Positions 11,114-23,339 are shown, numbered from the stretch's first letter. The stretch is 64,000 nucleotides of DNA from Gordionus sp. m RMFG-2023 (GCF_954871325.1 NW_027050885.1:558001-622000); one strand, 5' to 3'. Numbers and translations are program-made. Notes: a model not told the origin generated them from the sequence alone.

Positions 11114-11410
11114 GATATTAAGGGTTAAATCATTGCGTTAGGGTTAGGGTTAGAGGTTTAAGGTTATGGTTAGGGTTAGTGTTAGAGGTTTAAGGTTATG
11201 GTTAGGGTTAGTGTTAGATTTAGGGTTAGTAATAGTATTAAATATATAGAATATAATAAGATTATTTTAAAATTATTTTTCTAAGTTCATAAAGTATATA
11301 TTAAAGTGTTTTATATATATATATATATGTGAAACATACGTAAATGCTTATCACGCGAAAATATAATAAATCCCTTACAAGGGATTTTTAAAATATAAAA
11401 AAACTCAAGA
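11114..11410 (+). repeat. Monomer m10 (297 bp)
   Basis: Head TCATTGCGTTAGGG with a 32-bp internal tandem duplication (11153-11216, see separate entry). The TA run is the longest in the HOR (about 17 nt at 11312-11328), and the box has lost two A's (CGTAAATGCTT). The second duplicate carries the P (GGTTTGGG) or Q (GTGATAG) changes in later units. Confidence 0.92.
11153..11216 (+). repeat. 32-bp internal tandem duplication in m10
   Basis: Two adjacent copies of a 32-bp segment beginning GAGGTTTAAGGTTATGG and ending GTGTTA (11153-11184 and 11185-11216). It is present in the m10 of every canonical unit and in the m10-like monomers at 4853 and 5146, and explains much of the 297-bp length. Confidence 0.9.
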
Positions 11411-11697
11411 GATATTAAGGGTTAAATCATTGCGTTAGGGTTAGGGTTAGATGGTTAAGGTTAGGGTTAGGGTTAGTGTTAGGGTTAGGGTTAGAGTTAG
11501 TGTTAGATTTAGGGTTAGTAATAGTATTAAATATATAGAATATAATAAGATTATTTTAAAATTATTTTTCTAAGTTTATAAAGCATATATTTAAGTGTTT
11601 TATATATATATATGTGAAACATACGTAAAAATGCTTATCACGTGAAAGTATAATAAAACCCATTCAAGGAATTTTAAAAATATAAAAAAACTCAAGG
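11411..11697 (+). repeat. Monomer m11 (287 bp)
   Basis: Head TCATTGCG and GATGGTTAAGG with GAGTTAGTG; tail AAGTTTATAAAGCATATATT, CACGTGAAAGTATAA and CCCATTCAAGG. Kept in the 4-mer derivative, directly after the m1/m3 hybrid. Confidence 0.92.
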
Positions 11698-11975
11698 GAT
11701 ATTAAGGCTTAAATCATTGAGTTAAGGTTAGAGTTAGAGGGTTAAAGTTAGAGTTAGGGTTAGTGTTGGGGTTAGGGTTAGTGTTAGATTTAGGTTTAGT
11801 AATAGTATTAAATATATAGAATATAATAAGATTATTTTAAAATTATTTTTCTAAGTTCATAAAGTATATATTAGTTTTTTTTATATATATATGTGAAACA
11901 TATGTAAAAATGCTTATCACGTGAAAATATAATAAAACCCTTCAAGGGATTTTTAAAATTTAAAAAAACTCAAGA
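11698..11975 (+). repeat. Monomer m12 (278 bp)
   Basis: Head AAGGCTTAAATCATTGAG like m4, with GGGTTAAAGTTAGAG; tail TATTAGTTTTTTTTATA, ACATATG, CACGTG and CCCTTCAAGGG. This copy has a private A at 11725. Confidence 0.92.
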
Positions 11976-12291
11976 GATATTAAGGGTTAAATCATTGGGT
12001 TAGGGTTAGAGGGTTAAGGTTAGGGTTAGTGTTAGGGTTAGTGTTAGGGTTAGTGTTAGATATAGGGTTAGTAATAGTATTAAATATATAGAATATAATA
12101 AGATTATTTTAAAATTATTTTTCTAAGTTCATAAAGTATATATTATAGTGTTTTTTATATATATATGTGAAATATAAGTAAAAATGCTATCACGTAAAAA
12201 TTTAATAAAATCCTTTAAAGGGATTTTAAACGTTAAACCATCATAACCTAATAAACACCTTCTAGTAGGTAAAATATAAAAAAACTCAAGG
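11976..12291 (+). repeat. Monomer m13 (316 bp), HOR end
   Basis: Longest canonical monomer. Head GGGTTAGAGGG with a variable number of GGGTTAGTGTTA steps, then GATATAGGG; tail TATTATAGTG, GAAATATAAGTAAAAATGC, CACGTA and dyad TCCTTTAAAGGGA. It alone carries the 40-bp Z block (12231-12270), which adds most of its extra length. Confidence 0.93.
12231..12270 (+). repeat. Z block: unique 40-bp HOR boundary element (reference copy)
   Basis: Begins CGTTAAACCATC and ends ACCTTCTAGTAGGT; the last 14 bases are symmetric at 12 of 14 positions around CTAG. It has none of the telomere-like motif and ends every unit. Other copies start at 1989, 5693, 8571, 15891, 17055, 20443, 23279, 26157, 29823, 30993, 34641, 38301, 41686, 45346, 46510, 47931, 51579, 55239, 58624, 62284 and 63448, giving 22 copies with no difference noticed. 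It is a useful probe for HOR boundaries. Confidence 0.93.
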
Positions 12292-15200
12292 GATATTAAG
12301 GGTTAAATATTTGGGTTAGGGTTAGGGTTAGGGTTAGGGTTAGGGTTAGGGTTAGTGTTAGGGTTAGGGTTAAGGTTAGTGTTAGATTTAGGGTTAGTAA
12401 TAGTATTAAATATATAGAATATAATAAGATTATTTTTAAATTATTTTTCTAAGTTCATAAAGTATATATTAAAGTGTTTTATATATATATGTGAAACATA
12501 CGTAAAAATGCTTATCACGCTAAAATATAATAAATCCCATAGAAGGGATTTTAAAAATATAAAAAAACTCAATAGATATTAAGGGTAAATCATTGGGTTA
12601 GGGTTAGGGTTAGAGGGTTTAGGTAGGTTAGGGTTAAGGTTTGTGTTAGATTTAGGGTTAGTAATAGTATTATATATATATAATATAAATAGAATATTTT
12701 AAAATTATTTTTCTAAGTTCATAAAGTATATATTAAAGTGTTTTTTATATATATATCTGAAACATACGTAAAAATGCTTATCACGCGAAAATATAATAAA
12801 TCCCTTTCAAGGAATTTTAAAAATATTAAAAACTCACGAGATATTAAGGGTTAAATCATTGGGTTAGGGTTAGGGTTAGAGGTTTAAGGTTAAGGTTAGG
12901 GTTAGTGTTAGGGTTAGGGTTAAGGTTAGTGTTAGATTTAGGGTTAGTAATAGTATTAAATATATAGAATATAATAAGATTAATTTAAAATTATTTTTCT
13001 AAGTTCATAAAGCATATATTAAAGTGTTTTATATATATATGTGAAACATACGTAAAAATGCTTATCACGTGAAAATATAAAAAAACCCATTCAAGGAATT
13101 TTAAAAATATAAAAAAACTCAAGGGATATTAAGGCTTAAATCATTGAGTTAGGGTTAGGGTTAGAGCGTTAAGGTTAGAGTTAGGGTTAGTGTTGGGGTT
13201 AGGGTTAGTGTTAGATTTAGGTTTAGTAATAGTATTAAATATATAGAATATAATAAGATTATTTTAAAATTATTTTTCTAAGTTCATAAAGTATATATTA
13301 GTGTTTTTTATATATATAGGTAAAACATATGTAAAAATGCTTACCACGTGAAAATATAATAAAACCCTTCAAGGGATTTTTAAAATTTAAAAAAACTCAA
13401 GAGATATTAAGGGTTAATTCATTGGGTTAGGGTTAGGGTTAGAGGGTTAAGGTTAGGGTTAGTGTTAGGGTTAGTGTTAGATATAGGGTTAGTAATAGTA
13501 TTAAATATATAGAATATAATAAGATTATTTTAAAATTATTTTTCTAAGTTCATAAAGTATATATTAAAGTGTTTTATATATATATATGTGAAACATACGT
13601 AAAAATGCTTATCACGTAAAAATTTAATAAAATCCTTGAAAGGTATTTTAAAAATATAAAAAAACTCAAGGGATATTAAGGGTTAAATCATTGAGTTAGG
13701 GTTAGGGTTAGAGGGTTAAGGTTAGGGTTAGTGTTAGGGTTAGTGTTTTAGGGTTAGGGTTAGTGTTAGATTTAGGGTTAGTAATAGTATTAAATATATA
13801 GAATATAATAAGAATAGTTAAAAATTATTTTTTTAAGTTCATAAAGTATATATTAAAGTATTTTTTATATATATATGTGAAACATACGTAAAAATGCTTA
13901 TCACGTGAAAATATAATAAAACCCTTTCAAGGGATTTTAAAAATATAAAAAAACTCAAGGGATATTAAGCGTTAAATTACTGGGTTAGGGTTAGGGTTAG
14001 AGAGTTAAGGTTATGGTTAGGGTTATTGTTAGATTTAGGGTTAGTAATAGTATTAAATATATAGAATATAATAAGATTATTTTAAAATTTATTTTCTAAG
14101 TTCATAAAGTATATATTAAAGTGTTTTATATATATATATGTGAAACATACGTAAAAATGCTTATCACGTGAAAATATAATAAAACCCTTTCAAGGAATTT
14201 TAAAAATATAAAAAAACTCAAGGGATATTAAGGGTTAAATCATTGAGTTAGGGTTAGGGTTAGAGGGTTAAGGTTAGGGTTAGGGTTAGGGTTAGTGTTA
14301 GATTTAGGGTTAGTAATAGTATTAAATATATAGAATATAATAAGAATAGTTAAAAATTATTTTTATAAGTTCATAAAGTATATATTAAAGTGTTTTTTAT
14401 ATATATATCTGAAACATACGTAAAAATGCTTATCACGCGAAAATATAATAAATCCCTTACAAGGGATTTTAAAAATATAAAAAAACTCAAGAGATATTAA
14501 GGGTTAAATCATTGGGTTAGGGTTATGGTTAGGGGGTTAGGGTTAGGGTTAGTGTTAGGGTTAGGGTTAAGGTTAGTGTTAGATTTAGGGTTAGTAATAG
14601 TAATAAATATATAGAATATAATAAGATTATTTTAAAATTATTTTTCTAAGTTCATAAAGTATATATTAAAGTGTTTTATATATATATATGTGAAACATAC
14701 GTAAAAATGCTTATCACGCGAAAATATAATTAATCCCTTACAAGGGATTTTAAAAATAACTAAAAACTCAAGAGATATTAAGGGTTAAATCATTGCGTTA
14801 GGGTTAGGGTTAGAGGTTTAAGGTTATGGTTAGGGTTAGTGTTAGAGGTTTAAGGTTATGGTTAGGGTTAGTGTTAGATTTAGGGTTAGTAATAGTATTA
14901 AATATATAGAATATAATAAGATTATTTTAAAATTATTTTTCTAAGTTCATAAAGTATATATTAAAGTGTTTTATATATATATATATATGTGAAACATACG
15001 TAAATGCTTATCACGCGAAAATATAATAAATCCCTTACAAGGGATTTTTAAAATATAAAAAAACTCAAGAGATATTAAGGGTTAAATCATTGCGTTAGGG
15101 TTAGGGTTAGATGGTTAAGGTTAGGGTTAGGGTTAGTGTTAGGGTTAGGGTTAGAGTTAGTGTTAGATTTAGGGTTAGTAATAGTATTAAATATATAGAA

Positions 15201-15951
15201 TATAATAAGATTATTTTAAAATTATTTTTCTAAGTTTATAAAGCATATATTTAAGTGTTTTATATATATATATGTGAAACATACGTAAAAATGCTTATCA
15301 CGTGAAAGTATAATAAAACCCATTCAAGGAATTTTAAAAATATAAAAAAACTCAAGGGATATTAAGGCTTAAATCATTGAGTTAGGGTTAGAGTTAGAGG
15401 GTTAAAGTTAGAGTTAGGGTTAGTGTTGGGGTTAGGGTTAGTGTTAGATTTAGGTTTAGTAATAGTATTAAATATATAGAATATAATAAGATTATTTTAA
15501 AATTATTTTTCTAAGTTCATAAAGTATATATTAGTTTTTTTTATATATATATGTGAAACATATGTAAAAATGCTTATCACGTGAAAATATAATAAAACCC
15601 TTCAAGGGATTTTTAAAATTTAAAAAAACTCAAGAGATATTAAGGGTTAAATCATTGGGTTAGGGTTAGAGGGTTAAGGTTAGGGTTAGTGTTAGGGTTA
15701 GTGTTAGGGTTAGTGTTAGATATAGGGTTAGTAATAGTATTAAATATATAGAATATAATAAGATTATTTTAAAATTATTTTTCTAAGTTCATAAAGTATA
15801 TATTATAGTGTTTTTTATATATATATGTGAAATATAAGTAAAAATGCTATCACGTAAAAATTTAATAAAATCCTTTAAAGGGATTTTAAACGTTAAACCA
15901 TCATAACCTAATAAACACCTTCTAGTAGGTAAAATATAAAAAAACTCAAGG
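12292..15951 (+). repeat. Unit 4: canonical 13-mer HOR, 3,660 bp
   Basis: Second undivided 13-mer, in exact register with unit 3. It shares the CACGCT form of m1 and the unaltered m6 and m10. A private change gives AATAGTAATAAAT in m9 near 14603. The perfect (GGGTTA)7 run is at 12313-12354 and the Z block at 15891-15930. Confidence 0.95.
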
Positions 15952-16234
15952 GATATTAAGGGTTAAATATTTGGGTTAGGGTTAGGGTTAGGGTTAGGGT
16001 TAGGGTTAGGGTTAGTGTTAGGGTTAGGGTTAAGGTTAGTGTTAGATTTAGGGTTAGTAATAGTATTAAATATATAGAATATAATAAGATTAATTTAAAA
16101 TTATTTTTCTAAGTTCATAAAGCATATATTAAAGTGTTTTATATATATATGTGAAACATACGTAAAAATGCTTATCACGTGAAAATATAAAAAAACCCAT
16201 TCAAGGAATTTTAAAAATATAAAAAAACTCAAGG
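15952..16234 (+). repeat. m1/m3 hybrid monomer opening the 4-mer unit
   Basis: Head with (GGGTTA)7 as in m1, then GATTAATTTAAAATT, AAAGCATATATT and CACGTGAAAATATAAAAAAA as in m3, followed directly by an m11 head (TCATTGCG, GATGG). Two exchanges are needed: one inside the shared AT core (m1 to m3) and one near the GATATTAAGG landmark (m3 to m11). The same hybrid stands at 29884, 38362, 45407, 55300 and 62345. Confidence 0.92.
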
Positions 16235-17115
16235 GATATTAAGGGTTAAATCATTGCGTTAGGGTTAGGGTTAGATGGTTAAGGTTAGGGTTAGGGTTAG
16301 TGTTAGGGTTAGGGTTAGAGTTAGTGTTAGATTTAGGGTTAGTAATAGTATTAAATATATAGAATATAATAAGATTATTTTAAAATTATTTTTCTAAGTT
16401 TATAAAGCATATATTTAAGTGTTTTATATATATATATGTGAAACATACGTAAAAATGCTTATCACGTGAAAGTATAATAAAACCCATTCAAGGAATTTTA
16501 AAAATATAAAAAAACTCAAGGGATATTAAGGCTTAAATCATTGAGTTAGGGTTAGAGTTAGAGGGTTAAAGTTAGAGTTAGGGTTAGTGTTGGGGTTAGG
16601 GTTAGTGTTAGATTTAGGTTTAGTAATAGTATTAAATATATAGAATATAATAAGATTATTTTAAAATTATTTTTCTAAGTTCATAAAGTATATATTAGTT
16701 TTTTTTATATATATATGTGAAACATATGTAAAAATGCTTATCACGTGAAAATATAATAAAACCCTTCAAGGGATTTTTAAAATTTAAAAAAACTCAAGAG
16801 ATATTAAGGGTTAAATCATTGGGTTAGGGTTAGAGGGTTAAGGTTAGGGTTAGTGTTAGGGTTAGTGTTAGGGTTAGTGTTAGATATAGGGTTAGTAATA
16901 GTATTAAATATATAGAATATAATAAGATTATTTTAAAATTATTTTTCTAAGTTCATAAAGTATATATTATAGTGTTTTTTATATATATATGTGAAATATA
17001 AGTAAAAATGCTATCACGTAAAAATTTAATAAAATCCTTTAAAGGGATTTTAAACGTTAAACCATCATAACCTAATAAACACCTTCTAGTAGGTAAAATA
17101 TAAAAAAACTCAAGG
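15952..17115 (+). repeat. Unit 5: 4-mer HOR derivative, 1,164 bp
   Basis: Four monomers: an m1/m3 hybrid (15952, 283 bp), m11 (16235, 287 bp), m12 (16522, 278 bp) and m13 (16800, 316 bp). Compared with the 13-mer it lacks m2 and m4-m10 and keeps only parts of m1 and m3. Copies of the same hybrid occur at 29884, 45407 and 62345, and as the first part of the 12-mers at 38362 and 55300. The deletion therefore probably arose once and was then copied. Confidence 0.94.
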
Positions 17116-20100
17116 GATATTAAGGGTTAAATATTTGGGTTAGGGTTAGGGTTAGGGTTAGGGTTAGGGTTAGGGTTAGTGTTAGGGTTAGGGTTAAGGT
17201 TAGTGTTAGATTTAGGGTTAGTAATAGTATTAAATATATAGAATATAATAAGATTATTTTTAAATTATTTTTCTAAGTTCATAAAGTATATATTAAAGTG
17301 TTTTATATATATATGTGAAACATACGTAAAAATGCTTATCACGCGAAAATATAATAAATCCCATAGAAGGGATTTTAAAAATATAAAAAAACTCAATAGA
17401 TATTAAGGGTAAATCATTGGGTTAGGGTTAGGGTTAGAGGGTTTAGGTAGGTTAGGGTTAAGGTTTGTGTTAGATTTAGGGTTAGTAATAGTATTATATA
17501 TATATAATATAAATAGAATATTTTAAAATTATTTTTCTAAGTTCATAAAGTATATATTAAAGTGTTTTTTATATATATATCTGAAACATACGTAAAAATG
17601 CTTATCACGCGAAAATATAATAAATCCCTTTCAAGGAATTTTAAAAATATTAAAAACTCACGAGATATTAAGGGTTAAATCATTGGGTTAGGGTTAGGGT
17701 TAGAGGTTTAAGGTTAAGGTTAGGGTTAGTGTTAGGGTTAGGGTTAAGGTTAGTGTTAGATTTAGGGTTAGTAATAGTATTAAATATATAGAATATAATA
17801 AGATTAATTTAAAATTATTTTTCTAAGTTCATAAAGCATATATTAAAGTGTTTTATATATATATGTGAAACATACGTAAAAATGCTTATCACGTGAAAAT
17901 ATAAAAAAACCCATTCAAGGAATTTTAAAAATATAAAAAAACTCAAGGGATATTAAGGCTTAAATCATTGAGTTAGGGTTAGGGTTAGAGCGTTAAGGTT
18001 AGAGTTAGGGTTAGTGTTGGGGTTAGGGTTAGTGTTAGATTTAGGTTTAGTAATAGTATTAAATATATAGAATATAATAAGATTATTTTAAAATTATTTT
18101 TCTAAGTTCATAAAGTATATATTAGTGTTTTTTATATATATAGGTAAAACATATGTAAAAATGCTTACCACGTGAAAATATAATAAAACCCTTCAAGGGA
18201 TTTTTAAAATTTAAAAAAACTCAAGAGATATTAAGGGTTAATTCATTGGGTTAGGGTTAGGGTTAGAGGGTTAAGGTTAGGGTTAGTGTTAAGGTTAGTG
18301 TTAGATATAGGGTTAGTAATAGTATTAAATATATAGAATATAATAAGATTATTTTAAAATTATTTTTCTAAGTTCATAAAGTATATATTAAAGTGTTTTA
18401 TATATATATATGTGAAACATACGTAAAAATGCTTATCACGTAAAAATTTAATAAAATCCTTGAAAGGTATTTTAAAAATATAAAAAAACTCAAGGGATAT
18501 TAAGGGTTAAATCATTGAGTTAGGGTTAGGGTTAGAGGGTTAAGGTTAGGGTTAGTGTTAGGGTTAGTGTTTTAGGGTTAGGGTTAGTGTTAGATTTAGG
18601 GTTAGTAATAGTATTAAATATATAGAATATAATAAGAATAGTTAAAAATTATTTTTTTAAGTTCATAAAGTATATATTAAAGTATTTTTTATATATATAT
18701 GTGAAACATACGTAAAAATGCTTATCACGTGAAAATATAATAAAACCCTTTCAAGGGATTTTAAAAATATAAAAAAACTCAAGGGATATTAAGCGTTAAA
18801 TTACTGGGTTAGGGTTAGGGTTAGAGAGTTAAGGTTATGGTTAGGGTTATTGTTAGATTTAGGGTTAGTAATAGTATTAAATATATAGAATATAATAAGA
18901 TTATTTTAAAATTTATTTTCTAAGTTCATAAAGTATATATTAAAGTGTTTTATATATATATATGTGAAACATACGTAAAAATGCTTATCACGTGAAAATA
19001 TAATAAAACCCTTTCAAGGAATTTTAAAAATATAAAAAAACTCAAGGGATATTAAGGGTTAAATCATTGAGTTAGGGTTAGGGTTAGAGGGTTAAGGTTA
19101 GGGTTAGGGTTAGGGTTAGTGTTAGATTTAGGGTTAGTAATAGTATTAAATATATAGAATATAATAAGAATAGTTAAAAATTATTTTTATAAGTTCATAA
19201 AGTATATATTAAAGTGTTTTTTATATATATATCTGAAACATACGTAAAAATGCTTATCACGCGAAAATATAATAAATCCCTTACAAGGGATTTTAAAAAT
19301 ATAAAAAAACTCAAGGGATATTAAGGGTTAAATCATTGCGTTAGGGTTAGGGTTAGATGGTTAAGGTTAGGGTTAGGGTTAGTGTTAGGGTTAGGGTTAG
19401 AGTTAGTGTTAGATTTAGGGTTAGTAATAGTATTAAATATATAGAATATAATAAGATTATTTTTAAATTATTTTTCTAAGTTCATAAAGTATATATTAAA
19501 GTGTTTTATATATATATGTGAAACATACGTAAAAATGCTTATCACGCGAAAATATAATAAATCCCATAGAAGGGATTTTAAAAATAACTAAAAACTCAAG
19601 AGATATTAAGGGTTAAATCATTGCGTTAGGGTTAGGGTTAGAGGTTTTAGGTTATGGTTAGGGTTAGTGTTAGAGGTTTAAGGTTATGGTTAGGGTTAGT
19701 GTTAGATTTAGAGTTAGTAATAGTATTAAATATATAGAATATAATAAGATTATTTTAAAATTTATTTTCTAAGTTCATAAAGTATATATTAAAGTGTTTT
19801 ATATATATATATGTGAAACATACGTAAAAATGCTTATCACGTGAAAATATAATAAAACCCATTCAAGGAATTTTAAAAATATAAAAAAACTCAAGGGATA
19901 TTAAAGCTTAAATCATTGAGTTAGGGTTAGGGTTAGAGGGTTAAAGTTAGAGTTAGGGTTAGTGTTGGGGTTAGGGTTAGTGTTAGATTTAGGTTTAGTA
20001 ATAGTATTAAATATATAGAATATAATAAGATTATTTTAAAATTATTTTTCTAAGTTCATAAAGTATATATTAGTGTTTTTTATATATATATGTGAAACAT

Positions 20101-20503
20101 ATGTAAAAATGCTTATCACGTGAAAATATAATAAAACCCTTCAAGGGATTTTTAAAATTTAAAAAAACTCAAGAGATATTAAGGGTTAAATAATTGAGTT
20201 AGGGTTAGAGGGTTAAGGTTAGGGTTAGTGTTAGGGTTAGTGTTAAGGTTAGTGTTAGGGTTAGTGTTAGATATAGGGTTAGTAATAGTATTAAATATAT
20301 AGAATATAATAAGATTATTTTAAAATTATTTTTCTAAGTTCATAATGTATATATTATAGTGTTTTTTATATATATATGTGAAATATAAGTAAAAATGCTT
20401 ATCACGTAAAAATTTAATAAAATCCTTTAAAGGGATTTTAAACGTTAAACCATCATAACCTAATAAACACCTTCTAGTAGGTAAAATATAAAAAAACTCA
20501 AGG
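17116..20503 (+). repeat. Unit 6: P-type start passing into X-type material, 12 monomers, 3,388 bp
   Basis: m1-m8 follow the canonical order (17116, 17399, 17664, 17949, 18227, 18496, 18785, 19048), with the P-type CACGCG in m1. From 19317 the order breaks: a chimaeric monomer, then m10-like (19602), m4/m12-like (19897) and a 329-bp m13 variant (20175) matching those at 1137-2049. This is the entry into the second X block. m5 has a private GTTAAGGTTAGTG change near 18290. Confidence 0.9.
19317..19601 (+). repeat. Chimaeric monomer at entry to second X block
   Basis: Head of m11 type (TCATTGCG, GATGG, GAGTTAGTG), core and dyad of m1 type (ATTATTTTTAAATT, CCCATAGAAGGG), end of m9 type (AATAACTAAAAACTC). 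At least three sources in 285 bp. No other copy of this exact combination was seen. Confidence 0.85.
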
Positions 20504-20773
20504 GATATTAAGGGTTAAATATTTGGGTTAGGGTTAAGGTTAGTAAATGTTTAAAATATATAGAATATATTAAATCATTTTAAAATTATTTTTCAAGTAA
20601 TCTCTTTTAAGACATTATATATTATTAGTAAATTAATAAATAATAGTAAGTTTTTAAAGTAAATATTAAAGTGTTTTTTATATATATATCTGAAACATAC
20701 GTAAAAATGCTTATCACGCGAAAATATAATAAATCCCTTAGAAGGGATTTTAAAATTATAAAAAAACTTAAGA
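20504..20773 (+). repeat. X monomer, short form (270 bp)
   Basis: Second copy of the short X monomer, at +18,454 from 2050. It lacks the 27-bp segment. Confidence 0.9.
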
Positions 20774-22743
20774 GATATTAAGGGTTAAATCATTGCGTTA
20801 CGGTTAGGGTTATAGGGTTAAGGTTAGGGTTAGGGTTAGGGTTAGTGTTAGGGTTAGGGTTAAGGTAAGTGTTAGATTTAGGGTTAGTAATAGTATTAAA
20901 TATATAGAATATAATAAGATTATTTTAAAATTATTTTTCTAAGTTCATAAAGTATATATTAAAGTGTTTTATATATATATATATATGTGAAACATACGTA
21001 AAAATGCTTATCACGCGAAAATATAATAAATCCCATAGAAGGGATTTTAAAAATATAAAAAAACTCAAGAGATATTAAGGGTAAATCATTGGGTTAGGGT
21101 TAGGGTTAGAGGGTTAAGGTTAGGGTTAGGGTTAAGGTTTGTGTTAGATTTAGGGTTAGTAATAGTATTATATATATATAATATAAATAGAATATTTTAA
21201 AATTATTTTTCTAAGTTCATAAAGTATATATTAAAGTGTTTTTTATATATATATCTGAAACATACGTAAAAATGCTTATCACGCGAAAATATAATAAATC
21301 CCTTTCAAGGAATTTTAAAAATATTAAAAACTCACGAGATATTAAGGGTTAAATCATTGGGTTAGGGTTAGGGTTAGGGTTAGAGGTTTAAGGTTAAGGT
21401 TAGGGTTAGTGTTAGGGTTAAGGTTAGTGTTAGATTTAGGGTTAGTAATAGTATTAAATATATAGAATATAATAAGATTATTTTAAAATTTATTTTCTAA
21501 GTTCATAAAGTATATATTAAAGTGTTTTATATATATTTATATGTGAAACATACGTAAAAATGCTTATCACGTGAAAATATAATAAAACCCTTTCAAGGAA
21601 TTTTAAAAATATAAAAAAACTCAAGGGATATTAAGGGTTAAATCATTGAGTTAGGGTTAGGGTTAGAGGGTTAAGGTTAGGGTTAGGGTTAGGGTTAGTG
21701 TTTTAGGGTTAGGGTTAGTGTTAGATTTAGGGTTAGTAATAGTATTGAATATATAGAATATAATAAGAATAGTTAAAAATTATTTTTATAAGTTCATAAA
21801 GTATATATTAAAGTGTTTTTTATATATATATCTGAAACATACGTAAAAATGCTTATCACGCGAAAATATAATAAATCCCTTACAAGGGATTTTAAAAATA
21901 TAAAAAAACTCAAGAGATATTAAGGGTTAAATCATTCGGTTAGGGTTATGGTTAGGGGGTTAGGGTTAGGGTTAGTGTTAGGGTTAAGGTTAGTGTTAGA
22001 TTTAGGGTTAGTAATAGTATTAAATATATAGAATATAATAAGATTATTTTAAAATTATTTTTCTAAGTTCATAAAGTATATATTAAAGTGTTTTATATAT
22101 ATATATATGTGAAACATACGTAAAAATGCTTATCACGCGAAAATATAATAAATCCCATAGAAGGGATTTTAAAAATATAAAAAAACTCAAGAGATATTAA
22201 GGGTAAATCATTGGGTTAGGGTTAGGGTTAGAGGGTTAAGGTTAGGGTTAGGGTTAAGGTTTGTGTTAGATTTAGGGTTAGTAATAGTATTATATATATA
22301 TAATATAAATAGAATATTTTAAAATTATTTTTCTAAGTTCATAAAGCATATATTAAAGTGTTTTATATATATATATGTGAAACATACGTAAAAATGCTTA
22401 TCACGTGAAAATATAATAAAACCCATTCAAGGAATTTTAAAAATATAAAAAAACTCAAGGGATATTAAGGCTTAAATCATTGAGTTAGGGTTAGGGTTAG
22501 AGGGTTAAGGTTAGAGTTAGGGTTAGTGTTGGGGTTAGGGTTAGTGTTAGATTTAGGGTTAGTAATAGTATTAAATATATAGAATATAATAAGATTATTT
22601 TAAAATTTATTTTCTAAGTTCATAAAGTATATATTAAAGTGTTTTATATATATTTATATGTGAAACATACGTAAAAATGCTTATCACGTGAAAATATAAT
22701 AAAACCCTTTCAAGGAATTTTAAAAATATAAAAAAACTCAAGG

Positions 22744-23023
22744 GATATTAAGGGTTAAATCATTGAGTTAGGGTTAGGGTTAGAGGGTTAAGGTTAGGGT
22801 TAGGGTTAGTGTTTTAGGGTTAGGGTTAGTGTTAGATTTAGGGTTAGTAATAGTATTGAATATATAGAATATAATAAGAATAGTTAAAAATTATTTTTAT
22901 AAGTTCATAAAGTATATATTAGTTTTTTTTATATATATATGTGAAACATATGTAAAAATGCTTATCACGTGAAAATATAATAAAACCCTTCAAGGGATTT
23001 TTAAAATTTAAAAAAACTCAAGA
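22744..23023 (+). repeat. Hybrid monomer at the ~868-bp deletion in unit 7
   Basis: Head as in the monomer at 3171 (TTGAG, GTGTTTTAGGG, GTATTGAATATA, GAATAGTTAAAAATT), tail as in the monomer at 5146 (TATTAGTTTTTTTTATA, ACATATG). It stands in place of four monomers of unit 1 (4288-5437, 1,150 bp). Confidence 0.85.
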
Positions 23024-23339
23024 GATATTAAGGGTTAAATCATTGGGTTAGGGTTAGAGGGTTAAGGTTAGGGTTAGTGTTAGGGTTAGTGTTAGGGTTA
23101 GTGTTAGATATAGGGTTAGTAATAATATTAAATATATAGAATATAATAAGATTATTTTAAAATTATTTTTCTAAGTTCATAAAGTATATATTATAGTGTT
23201 TTTTATATATATATGTGAAATATAAGTAAAAATGCTATCACGTAAAAATTTAATAAAATCCTTTAAAGGGATTTTAAACGTTAAACCATCATAACCTAAT
23301 AAACACCTTCTAGTAGGTAAAATATAAAAAAACTCAACG

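Larger units (their letters stand above)
8632..12291 (+). repeat. Unit 3: canonical 13-mer HOR, 3,660 bp
   Basis: Reference copy of the HOR, with monomers m1-m13 listed separately. Monomer lengths are 283, 265, 285, 278, 269, 289, 263, 269, 281, 297, 287, 278 and 316, which sum to 3,660. It is nearly identical to unit 4 at +3,660; two substitutions were noticed by eye (11725 A versus 15385 G; 10943 T versus 14603 A). m1 carries CACGCT and m6 carries TTTTAGGG. m10 has neither the P nor the Q diagnostic change, so this looks like the less derived form. Confidence 0.96.
20504..23339 (+). repeat. Unit 7: X-type unit, 10 monomers, 2,836 bp
   Basis: Counterpart of unit 1 at +18,454. Starts: 20504, 20774, 21071, 21338, 21627, 21916, 22193, 22461, 22744, 23024. 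Lengths match unit 1 to within 2 bp up to 22744, after which four monomers of unit 1 are represented by one 280-bp hybrid. The next unit begins with CAACGGATATT in place of CAAGGGATATT, a private change near 23338. Z block at 23279-23318. Confidence 0.88.
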
